Counted from the first letter of the stretch, positions 32,504 through 43,756 are shown. The stretch: 64,000 bases of DNA from Fallopia convolvulus (GCA_964016875.1 OZ024718.1:7259001-7323000); one strand, 5' to 3'. Made by a program: numbers and translations. Notes: a model not told the origin generated them from the letters alone.

Positions 32504-35500
32504 TGATAGGCGTGAAATCATCGTGCAAATCACGGCTATGCAAAAGAATCCAAACTAACTAAGAACTGTAGTCTTTAGGAAGTCCGGGTCGAATCCACAA
32601 GGAGGTTGATTTATCTTTTTATGTGAATTTTATGACAATTAATTTAAAAAGGGAGTTTATGAATTAAACTAAATCTAAGAATGCAAAACTAGCAAAATAA
32701 TAAAAAGATTATGACAAACAATAATTAAGAAGATAGCTTAGGCAAACAAATATCCAAAATCGAATGACAAGTTGATCATTGATTTCACCTCAATATCACA
32801 TGCAATGGATTTTCCAATTCCTTTTCAATTCTAACTAACAGCACAACCATATACTATTAGTTCTAACTAATTAAACAACCATGAAACCATCAATGATTCA
32901 GTTTAATAGCAGCAATAAGGATAGGAATATAATAGGATACAATTCTAGAATAAAACAATCAGCTTTTACCCTAGAATGTAAATCAAATCTCTTAAGCATA
33001 AGACTAGCACAACAAGATACTAGTACGATGCAGTTGCTACTTCAATCTAAAGATGCTCAACCAGTAACACTCTAGATCTAGCAATAGATTCAATAACAAC
33101 AAACCCTAGTTGATCAGGCTAGAAACTGTTGAAATAAATCATAAACATTCAAGCAAGAGAAAAGATTCAATCCAAACAATAGATAAGGAATTAGAAATCT
33201 CACAACATTAATCAAAACGATGCTTCAATTGTCTGACTAAGCAAAGGTGCTTAGTTCTCCATAGAAAAGCTAAAAACTTTGAAAGAAAAATATGATAATA
33301 GTCTATGAATGAGAGATGCAACTCTCTAAAACCTAATATATTGTTGGAAAGTTGTGTGTTAGAATAGAGTCAAGGAACAGTTATGGGAACTGTTCCTTGG
33401 GCAGCGGAATAACAAATAAATATGCAGGTGATAGGCACAAAGAAGATAACAATATGGAAGTATAGGAACAAAGAATATTAAGGGAACAATTCAAGAAATT
33501 ATAAGGAACAAGAACCAAAAGCATAAACAGTGAAAGGCACAGTTCCTTATAGAGGAACCCCACTTCAACCAACTAGTTGAATGGGTAAACCTCTTCCTCC
33601 CTTGGAGGATTTTGAATGACTTACTTGTTTTTATTGCTTTGTTCCTTAGTTACACAGCCGGATTTACAATTCTCTGTTCCTACAAGTTCTTCCTAACTCT
33701 AGCAACACTAGTAAATCCTCTCAACTGAGTTCCTAAGCTCACAACAGCAAAACATAAGTAACTCAAACCTTACGCTGACTTCTCAGTTCCCTTGCTCCAG
33801 GGAACTTCAGCTTCACCGTCGTCGAGATCACACACTCGCCGGCGGGGACTTCTCTTCCTTTTCTTTCTTTTCTCTGATGTGGGTGTTTGTAAGTTCTGGG
33901 AGAAGTACTCAAACCGAGTACTATTCATTTGGCTTTATAGTCCATTTGTCTTGGGCAGTAGCATCTTTCGTTTGTGTCCAAAATGCCCTTTGCTTGATGC
34001 CCAAGTTGTACTTTCTTCACATGTGACTTTGGTTTGAACTAGGTCAACTTCTTGAATCAATCGGACCGTTGGATGAAGCGTGACAGTCTGATCCTCAGAC
34101 TGTTCCGTCTGGCTGTCTGAGACAGGATCCCGCGATCTGCGCTGAACGGTCGTTGTCTTCACATGTGAGTTCCCATTTCATGGGAACTGACTTCTTCAGA
34201 GTTCCCTTGATGGAAACTCTTCATCGTTGTAAGCTTGTGTTTTCTTGTTTGTTTCTGGGAGTTCCCACTTCAAGGGAACTTTCCTCTTCAGAGTTCCCTT
34301 GATGGAAACTCTTCATTGTGGCTAGCAGTGGCTTTGTCATTCATAGGAGTTCTTGGCTGTACCTGTGTTCCTTAGAAATACTTGAACAAACCACATTAGT
34401 TCCCTATGGTATTTGTTGGACTGGCTTGTGAGTTCCCTTAGATAGGAACAGTTCCTTCATTTTACACTGAGAGTTCCCTTCATTGTTCACTTGATTGTTT
34501 CTTCTCCTGGAGCTTTTCTCTTGAGGAACAGTTCCTTCATATTACACTGATAGTTCCCTTCATTGTTCCTTTGAGTCTTTCTTCTCCTGGAGCTTTGGTC
34601 TTGGGGAGCTATTCCTTGGATGGGAGCAGTTCCTTCACATCACATTGTCGTTCCCTTCATTGTTCCTTTGAGCCTTGAACCTTCATTGTTCTCATCATGT
34701 TCCTGGATGGGAACAACTCCTCATATTGCACTGGTGTTCCCATCACTGTTCCTTTGATCTTTGAAACTTCACTGTTCCCATCATATTCCCTAGATGGGAA
34801 CAGTTCCCATCATAATACACTAGTGTTCCCTTCAGTGTTCCTTCTTCTTGGTTTTTCTATCATTTTCAATTGTCAAGGGAACAGTGTCATCCTATTACAC
34901 TGAGAGTTCCCTTTACTGTTCCCTCTATCAAGGGAACAGTTCCTTTCATCGTTCCCTTGAATCTTCATTCTTTGTCTTGCTTCTCTTGGAGCCTTGAACT
35001 TCACAGTTCCCATCACTGTTCCCTCTAGTTAGAGGAACAGTTCCTTTCATTGTTCCCTTGGACAATTCCTTCCCTGAAACACTTCATAGAACATATCAAA
35101 TGCCAAGGGTTTGTTATCATCAAAACCCAAAGGGGAAAGGGAACCTTGCCTTAACAATTTCCCCCTTTTTGATAATGACAAACCCTTCAAAATTATAGAG
35201 CAAAACAAATACTAGTTCCCCCTGAGGGCAAGGGGCAAATGTTTGTTATCATCAAAACCCAAAGGGGCAAGGGAACCTTGCCTTAACATATATCAAACTA
35301 GGCCTAAAAAGTCTATCCAAAAATTACATAAATCTCAGATTAAAGCTGACATAGGAAGGACCAATAACAATAAAACACGTGAATCACGCGGATTAAAACT
35401 TTTTTTTTATTTTTTATGGCTTATTTATTTATTTTTTTAACTGAGTCAAATGACAGAAATAAAATGCAACTGTACATATGATACAAATATAGAAATGAAT

Positions 35501-36203
35501 CTCTTCCCCCATACTTAAACCCTTCCTATGTCAGCTTTAAAAATATGATAATAGTCTATGAATGAGAGATGCAACTCTCTAAAACCTAATATATCAAACT
35601 AGGCCTAAAAAGTCTATCCAAAAAATACATAAATCTCGGATTAAAGCTGACATAGGAAAAGTCAATAGAAATAAAACACGTGTCATTACTTGAATCACGC
35701 GGCTGTCAGAGACGGCGGGCGCCGCTGGGTTGGCGGCGGGTGCCGCCAGAACCTCGGTTCAAAACTCAGGTCACACTTCGGGGGCTGTTTTGACTCACTT
35801 CGAGTTGGAATTTGGACTCGGAGTAAAAACATGAATTGTAGATCTTTGGATTAGCTTTCCAATGATGCTAAACTCAACTTCATCGGACTACTATAGCTCC
35901 CGAAAAAACCCTCACAAGACAGAGGTGTCGAATCATCAACTCCAACGGATGGCCCGAATTCAAGCGCTCTTTCCCCGGTTTCCATTCCTTTCACACTTGT
36001 TCACTTTAAGACACTAAAGACACTAAAGAAACTCCTATACACTCCTATACACTTTAAGACCTGTAAAACAACATAGAACAAGTGCAAAAACCCAAAACTC
36101 CTATACACTCTAAGACACTAAAGAAACTAACTAAAACTACCTAAAAGAAACGCAAAAGAAACGGAAACATGCATTCTAAACACTACCTATATGCAAGCTA
36201 TCA
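32504..36203 (-). repeat. A3 3' LTR, interrupted and rearranged
   Basis: Matches the 5' LTR (39230-40628) from TGATAGGCG to GCTATCA. It is interrupted by a SIRE-type remnant (33342-35288) and by a local duplication: the stretch beginning near AATATGATAATAGTC occurs at about 33290 and again at about 35543, with 150 bases of foreign sequence (about 35392-35540) between. A duplicated short phrase CACTCCTATACACT lies near 36045. Confidence 0.85.
33342..35288 (-). mobile_element. SIRE-type Copia deletion derivative
   Basis: Starts TGTTGGAAAG, ends CCTTAACA, and is flanked by TATAT (33337-33341 and 35289-35293). Read on the minus strand: a ~50-bp start of a 5' LTR (35288-35235), a ~75-bp scrap of internal DNA ending in the AAAAAGGGGGAAAT polypurine tract (35170-35157), and a complete 1815-bp 3' LTR (35156-33342). 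The tract with its preceding GTTTGTCATTATC is typical of SIRE/Maximus Copia elements. The LTR is rich in GTTCCCTT/GGGAACAG repeats. A single internal deletion removed most of the element. Confidence 0.82.
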
Positions 36204-37652
36204 AATTCCCCCATGCTTAACCCTTTCTTGTCCTCAAGCAAGTCATAAATCCAAAACACACCACAGAAATGCAATCATACATCCATCTCAAGTCAGACAA
36301 GCATTTCACATATAATCAAAAACCCCACCAAGACTTCCTAGCATACATTATAATAAGGAAAAAGTAAAGTTCATTCATTCATTCTAGACCTCACCAAGGT
36401 AAATTGTGTTTGCACTCAAACTCTCAAGTGTTTAAGGGTAGGTGTTTCACTCAAAATCAACCATGAAAACTAGAGTACCATAAGCTTGCATCAGAGTTCT
36501 AAATCTCCACCGATGGGAATTAAACACATAACAAAAATCAAGAGGTCTTTTTAAGGGTTGTAATGGGGCCAATGTAAAGAGAAATTTGGAAGGGATCATA
36601 TTTGGCATGTGGTGCTAAATCCGGGATAAAGAACTAATTCATAAACCCAAACTTCAACACACTTTCTTTTCTTACTTCTCCCAAACTTTTCTTTCTCAAC
36701 TCCATAAACATTTTTATACACTTTGTTTCTTTCTTCACTTCTTTTTTTCTTTGCCTCTTCTTCAACTCTTTCTTTACTTTATGAAGACTACTAACAATTA
36801 AACTGAACTTTTTCGTTTGCTTTGCACAAACTTTTCATCTTCATCATTTTTTTTTCACTTTGCAACCAAGAGTTATATTTTCTCTTTTTCCACCTTTTCT
36901 TCCAACTCCCCCATACTTATACATAACTCACACAAAACAAAAACACAACCTAAAGTCCTAAATCCCGGATGGGTGAAGCTTATTTAGCTAGGAAAATTTT
37001 GTGGAGTTATCAAAAATAGGCTTAAAGCTCAAAAGAAATGGGGTATCAAGAACATGGATCTCGTAATGTAGGAAGGGAAATAATAGGCTTATAAAGAAAC
37101 ATTGCCTCAATCATTTTAATGTCATGCATTTAATCATATAAAGCAGCCTTGAAAAAGAGTCATAACGCAAGTTCTAGAGCTAGATAGTCATGGTGATATA
37201 CTCAAGAATGTAGAGAACAAATATAATCATGAAAGGCCAAAAATATCTCACAAGGCTAATTTTTGTCTAGAACTTCAAAATGAATCAAATACCCAAGCTA
37301 AATACATGTTTAGTCCTATAATCAAGGTAATTAATCAATGATCATGCTCATATCATATCAACTTCAGCAAATCATGCAAATCATGGGTTAGAATTCATAC
37401 TCAACTTTAGAGAAACAAGAAGAATCAAACAATGGAGAAATATGAACCTAAATGCAATATTTTTGTATTTTTATGAATTTTCTGATTTTTTTCAAGAATT
37501 TTAATCAATGCAAAACATAAATTTAACATGCCTAATCTAATGAAACTACATGAATGCAAAGCAAGTAATTCCCTTCGCCCATGCTTAAATCTTACATTGT
37601 CCCCAATGTAAAGTAAAAGTAAAGAGAAAGATAAAAACTCACAAATCAACTA
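36204..37652 (-). other. A3 3' untranslated region and polypurine tract
   Basis: Minus strand, between protease and LTR. GCATGGGGGAATT (36216-36204) is the putative polypurine tract. A block GGGGACAATGTAAGATTTAAG followed by CATGGGC (about 37602-37576) matches the conserved block of A1, A2 and A4. The region is homologous to 48125-49400 of A4. The 75-codon minus frame at 37649-37425 crosses this block and is not a gene. Confidence 0.7.
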
Positions 37653-38477
37653 CTAATTTGGGTGAGGGAATGGTGGTGGCCGCGACGGAGGTTGCAAGGG
37701 TGGCGGAGGGGGTTGCCCTATGCGCTTTGGAGGTTTCTTCAATTTTACTACCTGTGTCTGCACAATAGAAGACAAAAGCTTCTTGCTAGGCAAGGTAAGT
37801 GGTAAAGGAGCTTGTCCCAAAAATTCAGGAGGAAGCTTATAGTAAGCATCCAACTTATTAACAGTGTCCTGCATATTAGGTGATAAAGTGAAATCCAAAC
37901 TAGTATCAACAAGAGATTTTATATCATCTAGGTGGTTTCCAACAAGAATATCTTTCACAACAGGCTCAAGCACATCAACAGCATACACAGAATGATTATT
38001 AGATGAAGATTTAATGGCGTCGTAGATATTATGATTTATAATCTGGCCATTAAATTCCATTGTCAGTGAACCAGTACTCACATTTATTTTGGTATTAGCT
38101 GTTTTCAAGAAGGGTCTCCCTAAAAGAATAGGGATTGCATGATTATCATGTTCCATATTAAGCACATAAAAATCAGCAGGAAAAGTAAGATTACCAACCA
38201 TAACCAAAACATCCTCTACCACTCCTATAGGACGCACAGTGGACTTATCAGCTAACTGAATAGAAATATTAGTTTGCTGAATAGGTCCTAGTTTCATAGA
38301 CTCACAGAGAGAGGAAGGTATAACATTAATGGAAGCACCTAAATCTAACATAGCCTTGTCAAATTTAGTACCTTCAATAGTTATAGGGATAAGTGCTTTT
38401 GAAATATTGCTGAGACATGTTCGGTCACCTTCACCTTTTTCTTGCTTTTCTCGTCCTGAATCCTCTTTGTAGTGCAC
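37653..38477 (-). CDS. A3 aspartic protease region
   Basis: 274-residue frame, part of a former gag-pro protein. The retropepsin site DLGAS appears near residue 44 (AMLDLGASINVIPSSL), followed by the family's GVVEDVLV and IPILLGRPFL segments; the catalytic triplet is intact. The C-terminus is Pro-rich and ends in a stop where RT would begin in a complete element. The N-terminus overlaps the gag-tail frame, with a one-base shift near 38395 joining them. Confidence 0.75.
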   Translation of the reverse strand: MHYKEDSGREKQEKGEGDRTCLSNISKALIPITIEGTKFDKAMLDLGASINVIPSSLCESMKLGPIQQTNISIQLADKSTVRPIGVVEDVLVMVGNLTFPADFYVLNMEHDNHAIPILLGRPFLKTANTKINVSTGSLTMEFNGQIINHNIYDAIKSSSNNHSVYAVDVLEPVVKDILVGNHLDDIKSLVDTSLDFTLSPNMQDTVNKLDAYYKLPPEFLGQAPLPLTLPSKKLLSSIVQTQVVKLKKPPKRIGQPPPPPLQPPSRPPPFPHPN

Positions 38478-39174
38478 ATCTGCTTTAAGAACTTAGCATA
38501 ACGAGGAATTGACTTGATCATATCTAGTAGGGGCATGTTGACCTCAACTTTTCTGAACATCTCAAATATGTCCTTGTCTTGCTTCAATGGCTCTGTACGC
38601 TCTAATGCAGATGGGAATGGAGCAACGGGCTTCCATTCAGAAAAAACAGGAGTTTTAGAAGCCTTCTCAACATCTGAGCCATCTACAGATGGGTTGTGAG
38701 CAAAATAAGATGGGGAAAAATCAATTTCTAAGAGGCGGCACCTGGGGGCGGCGGTCGCCGTTTTTTTCGGAAATTTGAGCACCGTCGCGGCGGTCGCCGT
38801 CAGCTGGGCGGCGGGTGCCGCTGTCCTGGCGTCGAGTGCCGCCATTTAATTCTTGGTCGCCGCTAATTAATTCCAATTTGTCGTAGCCAACCTTGTTTTG
38901 GCGGCGGGTGCCGCTAGCCTGGGCGGTCGCCGCCTTCATCTTCTTCAGATTCGTCCACTTCTCTGTCCTCAAGTTGTCTCCCACTCCTTAACATGGTGGC
39001 ACTGACATTCCGAATATTCGGGTTGACTTCTGTTTGAGAGGGGAGCTTAATCGAATCTCTTGCTTCCAGTTTGCTTACAGCTTCAGAGATTTGACTCATC
39101 TGTCGTTCCAAGTTGTGAATACTTGCTAATGTAGTATCTTGGAATTTGACTTGATTTTGAGCCAGTTGAGTCAT
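38381..39174 (-). pseudogene. A3 gag C-terminal remnant with GC-motif array
   Basis: Two minus-strand frames (39174-38914 and 38845-38381). The first resembles the post-zinc-knuckle part of Athila gag (IHNLERQMSQISEAVSKLEA ... SATMLRSGRQL). The capsid and zinc knuckle are missing: the primer site is followed within ~35 bases by this tail. Between the frames lies the GC motif array at 38789, 38810, 38831 and 38852, spaced exactly 21 bp. The second frame ends in the RYAKFLKQM segment that precedes protease in the Athila lineage. Confidence 0.7.
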
Positions 39175-39208
39175 ACTATTCTGAAGTTCTAATTTGATTT
39201 TATTCGAA

Positions 39209-39226
39209 TCCCCGGCAACGGCGCCA
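39209..39226 (-). other. A3 primer binding site, tRNA-Asp
   Basis: Minus strand reads TGGCGCCGTTGCCGGGGA, a perfect complement to the 3' end of plant tRNA-Asp including CCA. It lies three bases after the LTR. Confidence 0.93.
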
Positions 39227-39229
39227 ATT

Positions 39230-40628
39230 TGATAGGCGTGAAATCGTCGTGCAAATCACGGCTATGCAAAAGAATCCAAACTAACTAAGAACCGTAGTCT
39301 TTAGGAAGTCCGGGTCGAATCCACAGGGAGGTTGATTTATCTTTTTATGTGAATTTTATGACAATTAATTTAAAAAGGGGGTTTATGAATTAAACTAAAT
39401 CTAAGAATGCAAAACTAGCAAAATAATAAAAAGATTATGACAAACAATAATTAAGAAGATAGCTTAGGCAAACAAATATCCACAATCGAATGACAAGTTG
39501 ATCATTGATTTCACCTCAATATCACATGCAATGGATTTTCCAATTCCTTTTCAATTCTAACTAACAGCACAACCATATACTATTAGTTCTAACTAATTAA
39601 ACAACCATGAAACCATCAATGATTCAGTTTAATAGCAGCAATAAGGATAGGAATATAATAGGATACAATTCTAGAATAAAACAATCAGCTTTTACCCTAG
39701 AATGTAAATCAAATCTCTTAAGCATAAGACTAGCACAACCAGATACTAGTACGATGCAGTTGCTACTTCAATCTAAAGATGCTCAACCAGTAACACTCTA
39801 GATCTAGCAATAGATTCAATAACAACAAACCCTAGTTTATCAGGCTAGAAACTGTTGAAATAAATCATAAACATTCAAGAAAGAGAAAAGATTCAATCCA
39901 AGCAATAGATAAGGAATTAGAAATCTCACAACTTTAATCAAAACGATGCTTCAATTGTCTGACTAAGCAAAGGTGCTTAGTTCTCCATAGAAAAGCTAAA
40001 AACTTTGAAAGAAAAATATGATAATAGTCTATGAATGAGAGATGCAACTCTCTAAAACCTAATATATCAAACTAGGCCTAAAAAGTCTATCAAAAAAATA
40101 CATAAATCTCGGATTAAAGCTGACATAGGAAGGACCAATAACAATAAAACACGTGGTATCACTTGAATCACGCAGCTGTCAGAGGCGGCGGGCGCCGCTG
40201 GGTTGGCGGCGGGTGTCGCCAGAACCTCGGTTCAGAACTCAAGTCACACTTAGGGGGCTGTTTTGACTCACTTCGAGTTGGAATTTGGACTCGGAGTAAA
40301 AACATGAATTGTAGATCTTTGGATTAGCTTTCCAATGATGCCAAACTCAACTTCATCGGACTAATATAGCTCCCGAACGAACCCTCACAAGACAGAGGTG
40401 TCGAACCAGCAACTCCAACGGATGGGCCGAATTCAAGCGCTCTTTCCCCGGTTTCCATTCCTTTCACACTTGTTCACTTTAAGACCAGTAAAACAACATA
40501 AAACAAGTGCAAAAACCCAAAACTCCTAGACACTCTAAGACACTAAAGAAACTAACTAAAACTACCTAAAAGCAACGCAAAAGAAACGTAAACATGCATC
40601 CTAAATACTACCTAAATGCAAGCTATCA
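39230..40628 (-). repeat. A3 5' LTR
   Basis: 1399 bp, minus orientation, TGATAGCTTGC to CGCCTATCA. It carries the GC motif GGCGGGCGCC/GGCGGGTGTC at 40187 and 40208, 21 bp apart, as does the other LTR at 35714 and 35735. A 64-codon frame present in both LTRs (32881 and 39607) is merely the shared LTR sequence. Confidence 0.9.
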
Positions 40629-40633
40629 CAACG

Positions 40634-40760
40634 GTCCACCCAAAAGCGAACCACCTTTTTGTCTTCAACACACCACCAATCCTTTGTAACAACAACTCGA
40701 TTAACACTTGTTTTTAAGCTCTACCATATACAAAAGGGGTTCTGATATGCCATCAATAGG
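40634..40760 (-). pseudogene. LINE ORF2 remnant, upstream part
   Basis: Minus strand reads DWWCVEDKKVVRFWVDRW, the segment before WLIDKPL at 32503. Together with 32262-32503 it forms a continuous L1 ORF2 C-terminal stretch split by A3. Confidence 0.7.
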
Positions 40761-41139
40761 GGTCAATTCTTCTCATAAACAAGTAAACAACAATGCAAGG
40801 CAAAACGCAAACGAGAGGAAAAGGGTGCGTCTCGAGTCAATGCCCGATGCCAAGGCGTCTCGATACATTGTGCCAACACCCTAGGCCAAGGCACATGCAT
40901 GGTGCCAACACCATCAAGGGTATATAAGTTTAAATAATAAAGTGTTAAATGTGTTTGATGAGATTTTACTAAGATAAGGGTCAAACTAGTATGAAAATGG
41001 TTCTAATTTCTGGTTCATTAAGACAAGCATTAAGTTCTTAATACATGCATCTATCTTTAATTTTATGATGCATTTACTCTCTTTTACTCTTGTTCATGTA
41101 TCTTAGCCATGGCCTTGGCCTATATAAGGGTGTCCATTC
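40761..41139. other. Unassigned spacer
   Basis: Contains repeats of the type GGCGTCTCGATAC and CCAACACC and a TATATAAGGG near 41122 immediately before the next insertion, so it could be the edge of another LTR or a promoter. No gene seen. Confidence 0.3.
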
Positions 41140-41533
41140 TGATACGCTATACGCTACGATTATATTAGGATAATTAATTATATTTGTTATCTTTTCAATA
41201 TTGTCCTTCCTTTTATTTAGCGATTTGATTTTATCTTTTAAGTAAGGTTATCTTTTAATATTTCAAGCAATTAGGGTTTCTTGTTAGCTAGATATTAGGG
41301 TATTATAAATACTCCTTTAAGTTGTTATCAAATGAATCAATAAATCAATGAATTAAGAAATTATCCTTTGCCCTAAACTTATCTCTCGTTCTTCTTTTCG
41401 TGGCAACCAACCGCGTTTATCCAGCCAAACCCACCTCGGGTGCGTCTCAACCCCTTGACCAACAAGGTTCCGATACGAATCCATATCGGGTCCGTATCAA
41501 TTGGTGTTTTCATTCTTGAACTCTACCATCACC

Positions 41534-42034
41534 ATGTTCGTAGTTCCAAGCAATATTCGGGAACTTCCCCCACATATGGAGTTGAAGATTCGTAATAATT
41601 ATATGGAATATGAGGTTCGTCATTGTCAGATCGATATGGAATATGAGGATCGACGTCGTCAGATACATCAACTTTTTCTAGATTGGAACTCAATCACAAA
41701 GCTGCGAAGGCGACGTCGCAGAGTCGTACCCCATCAACCAGCGATGCCACGTTTGCGCCCGCGCTCCCCAGTGCCGCGCTCCCCAGCATCGCGCCCGCGC
41801 TCACCAATCTTGCGCCCGCGGACATCACTCATGCCCTCGGTACCGATCCGGCGGAGATCGTTACTGACCCGGGTACCGAGCCAACGGAGGTCGCTACCGA
41901 ACCAGGTACCAAATTCGTGGAGGTCGTTACCGACCCGAGTACCGCACCGGGAAAGGTCGTTACCGTCCCGGCCCCATGCCTCACGCCTGTTGCCTGCCCA
42001 CGCCTGTTGTCGCCTACTGTTGCCCCTTGCTTAG
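41534..42034 (+). CDS. Arg-rich 166-residue protein of short Gypsy derivative
   Basis: First ATG after the primer region opens a 166-codon frame. The N-terminal third has a repeated MEYE(V/D)R..QI unit; the rest is Arg/Pro/Ser-rich and very basic. It may be a truncated gag able to bind RNA, but there is no zinc knuckle. A second frame (41683-42345) overlaps it; that frame contains four 11-residue repeats and the polyprotein-like C-terminus, so a frameshift may separate the two halves of one former protein. Confidence 0.4.
   Translation: MFVVPSNIRELPPHMELKIRNNYMEYEVRHCQIDMEYEDRRRQIHQLFLDWNSITKLRRRRRRVVPHQPAMPRLRPRSPVPRSPASRPRSPILRPRTSLMPSVPIRRRSLLTRVPSQRRSLPNQVPNSWRSLPTRVPHRERSLPSRPHASRLLPAHACCRLLLPLA
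41837..41966 (+). repeat. 33-bp tandem repeats with TCGTTACCGA sites
   Basis: Four 33-bp units, each with two sites ending TACCGA or a close form: 41837, 41858, 41870, 41891, 41903, 41924, 41936, 41957. Spacings alternate 21 and 12 bp. The sites resemble the TCGTTAACGA motif of A1/A2, which are a different lineage. Confidence 0.85.
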
Positions 42035-42704
42035 TTGTTTGTGGAAGTCCGACGCTAGGAATTGTTGTACTTGATGAGGATAAAGGGTCTGGTGTGTCTT
42101 TCCCGAGGATTTTGATGCAAAATTCTATAATTATTTGTGGACATTTTGCTGCACAACAAGTGTTCGAAGACATGTCTATTCGAAGGTGCATTGCTTCTGT
42201 TGAAAGTGTTCACATGCGTCACACTACATTCCATTTGGGTAATCGTGCTTTCGACCTTGGCGGATTCAGCTCTAAGATCCGTTTCATGAGTCTCCTCTTG
42301 ATTTCCGACTTGAGGACAATTCAATTCTCAATGGGGGAGAATTGATACGCTATACGCTATAATTATATTAGGATAATTAATTATATTTGTTATCTTTTCA
42401 ATATTGTCCTTTTTTTATTTAGCGATTTGATTTTATCTTTTAAGTAAAGTTATCTTTTAATATTTCAAGCAATTAGGGTTTCTTGTTAGCTAGATATTAG
42501 AGTATAATAAATACTCGTTTAAGTTGTTATCAAATGAATCAATAAATCATTAATGAATTAAGAAATTATCCTTTGCCCTAAACTTATCTCTCGTTCTTCT
42601 TTCCGTGGCAACCAACCGCGTTTATCGAGCCAAACCCACCTCGGATGCGTCTCAACCCCTTGACCAATAAGGTTCCGATACGAATCCACATCTGGTCCGT
42701 ATCA

Positions 42705-42988
42705 TATTCTCTCTTGTAAAACACAAAAACTTGAAAGAAATCAAACACAAGAAAGCTAACTCTTTGGGCCGATTTTGGTAAGATTATTTAGTTCTTGTTG
42801 TGTTCATCACATAACAACTTTCTTATCTTTTGAGTGAGTTTATCTTGATAGAAAAGAGAGCATAGTCGACTCCCACAAGGTGAGCATATCCTTGAAGAGT
42901 CTTCTACCAATTCAAACACAAATATCTAATCTACTTTCTAATATATTCTTCTTAATCTTTCTTTGAACAACAAGTGGCCTAAGGTGAA
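42705..42988. other. Unassigned spacer
   Basis: AT-rich DNA continuing the flank broken by the 41140 element; no gene recognised. Confidence 0.3.
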
Positions 42989-43205
42989 TTACTTAGCACA
43001 GAGGGTCGTGTAACTCGTATGGACATCTCCTTTGAGACTCATTAGGTTCGATCTTTTCCGAAGAGAAGTTTGGACATATTTAGCACACAAGAATGATACC
43101 CACAACTTCTTATTTTCAGTCAAAAACAGCCACCCAAATTTCCCTGACACGACAAGATTCATCTCCTTCAGGAGCGAAGCCTTAACTCGCCACAATCTTT
43201 AGGCC
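42989..43205 (-). pseudogene. L1-type LINE ORF2 fragment
   Basis: Minus strand VKASLLKEMNLVVSGKFGWL and LWVSFLCAKYVQ match the post-RT region of plant L1 ORF2 (usually GLRKLEDMNLALLAKQGWRL ... LWARVLKAKY). Probably the same old LINE as 40634-40760 and 32262-32503, with later insertions between. Confidence 0.6.
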
Positions 43206-43282
43206 AGCAAACATCAGCCAAACTCACAAGATCGATGCACTTCCTTTGACCAAAAAAATAAAAACTAATGACCAACTAATCT

Positions 43283-43376
43283 TTTTTTTTTGTGAAGGGT
43301 AGTGCCCATAAGGGTCGAAACGGAAATTTTGGATACTAACCTTGGAGGATTAACTGCTTGACTAGATGCATGAAGG
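43283..43376 (-). mobile_element. 94-bp retroposon with 16-bp target duplication
   Basis: AATGACCAACTAATCT occurs at 43267-43282 and again at 43377-43392. Between them, on the minus strand, a ~85-bp body ends in a run of about ten A. Poly(A) plus a long target duplication is the mark of LINE-mediated retroposition. The body is short and not clearly tRNA-like. Confidence 0.75.
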
Positions 43377-43392
43377 AATGACCAACTAATCT

Positions 43393-43756
43393 ATAACACT
43401 AAAGATCAATGCTTCCTACATTTCCTACTAAAGTACATATATAGAGATCAAACATGTTTGCAGAACCCGAAGAAAGACCCTTTGAAATCTATGCTATCAA
43501 GATTTAAAAAGCCATTAATTATCAACCATTCCAAGTTCCTTGGTTCATCCACTGCTCAATTTTAATCTCTTTTACCCTTGTAAACGGCAATAAAATACGG
43601 GGTGTTAATAAGGATCATGTACAATGCTTCAAATTTCTTATATTAACATAATGTATTTCCTTCACAACCTGTTACTTTACATGTTCATTAAAAAAATAGA
43701 TAAAAGAATATGAAATAAATCCAGTGGAATCCCATATTAACATAAAACTCCAAAGG
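43393..43756. other. AT-rich spacer
   Basis: No gene, repeat or RNA signal recognised. Confidence 0.4.

Larger units (their letters stand above)
32504..40628 (-). mobile_element. Non-autonomous Athila-type element A3
   Basis: Minus-strand Gypsy element with target duplications CAACG at 32499-32503 and 40629-40633. The 5' LTR is 39230-40628 and the 3' LTR 32504-36203 (enlarged by a later insertion). The interior is only 3.0 kb, with a perfect tRNA-Asp primer site, the tail of gag and a protease, and no RT, RNase H, integrase or ORF3. It must have moved, if recently, using proteins of a related element. Confidence 0.9.
41140..42704 (+). mobile_element. Short non-autonomous Gypsy derivative
   Basis: Two 360-362-bp LTRs (41140-41499, 42343-42704; TGATACGC to CGTATCA) enclose 843 bp. 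TTGGTGTTTTCATT follows the 5' LTR (a primer region of the type found in some Gypsy lineages) and ATGGGGGAGAAT precedes the 3' LTR as polypurine tract. Flanks CATTC/TATTC fit a target duplication with one later change. The last codons before the 3' LTR (DLRTIQFSMGEN) resemble the C-terminus of Gypsy polyproteins, pointing to a deletion derivative. Pol is absent. Confidence 0.85.

Noticed and set aside
32881..33075. 64-codon frame repeated almost exactly at 39607-39801
   Set aside because: Both lie in the same position of the two A3 LTRs; repetition reflects LTR identity, not a gene family.
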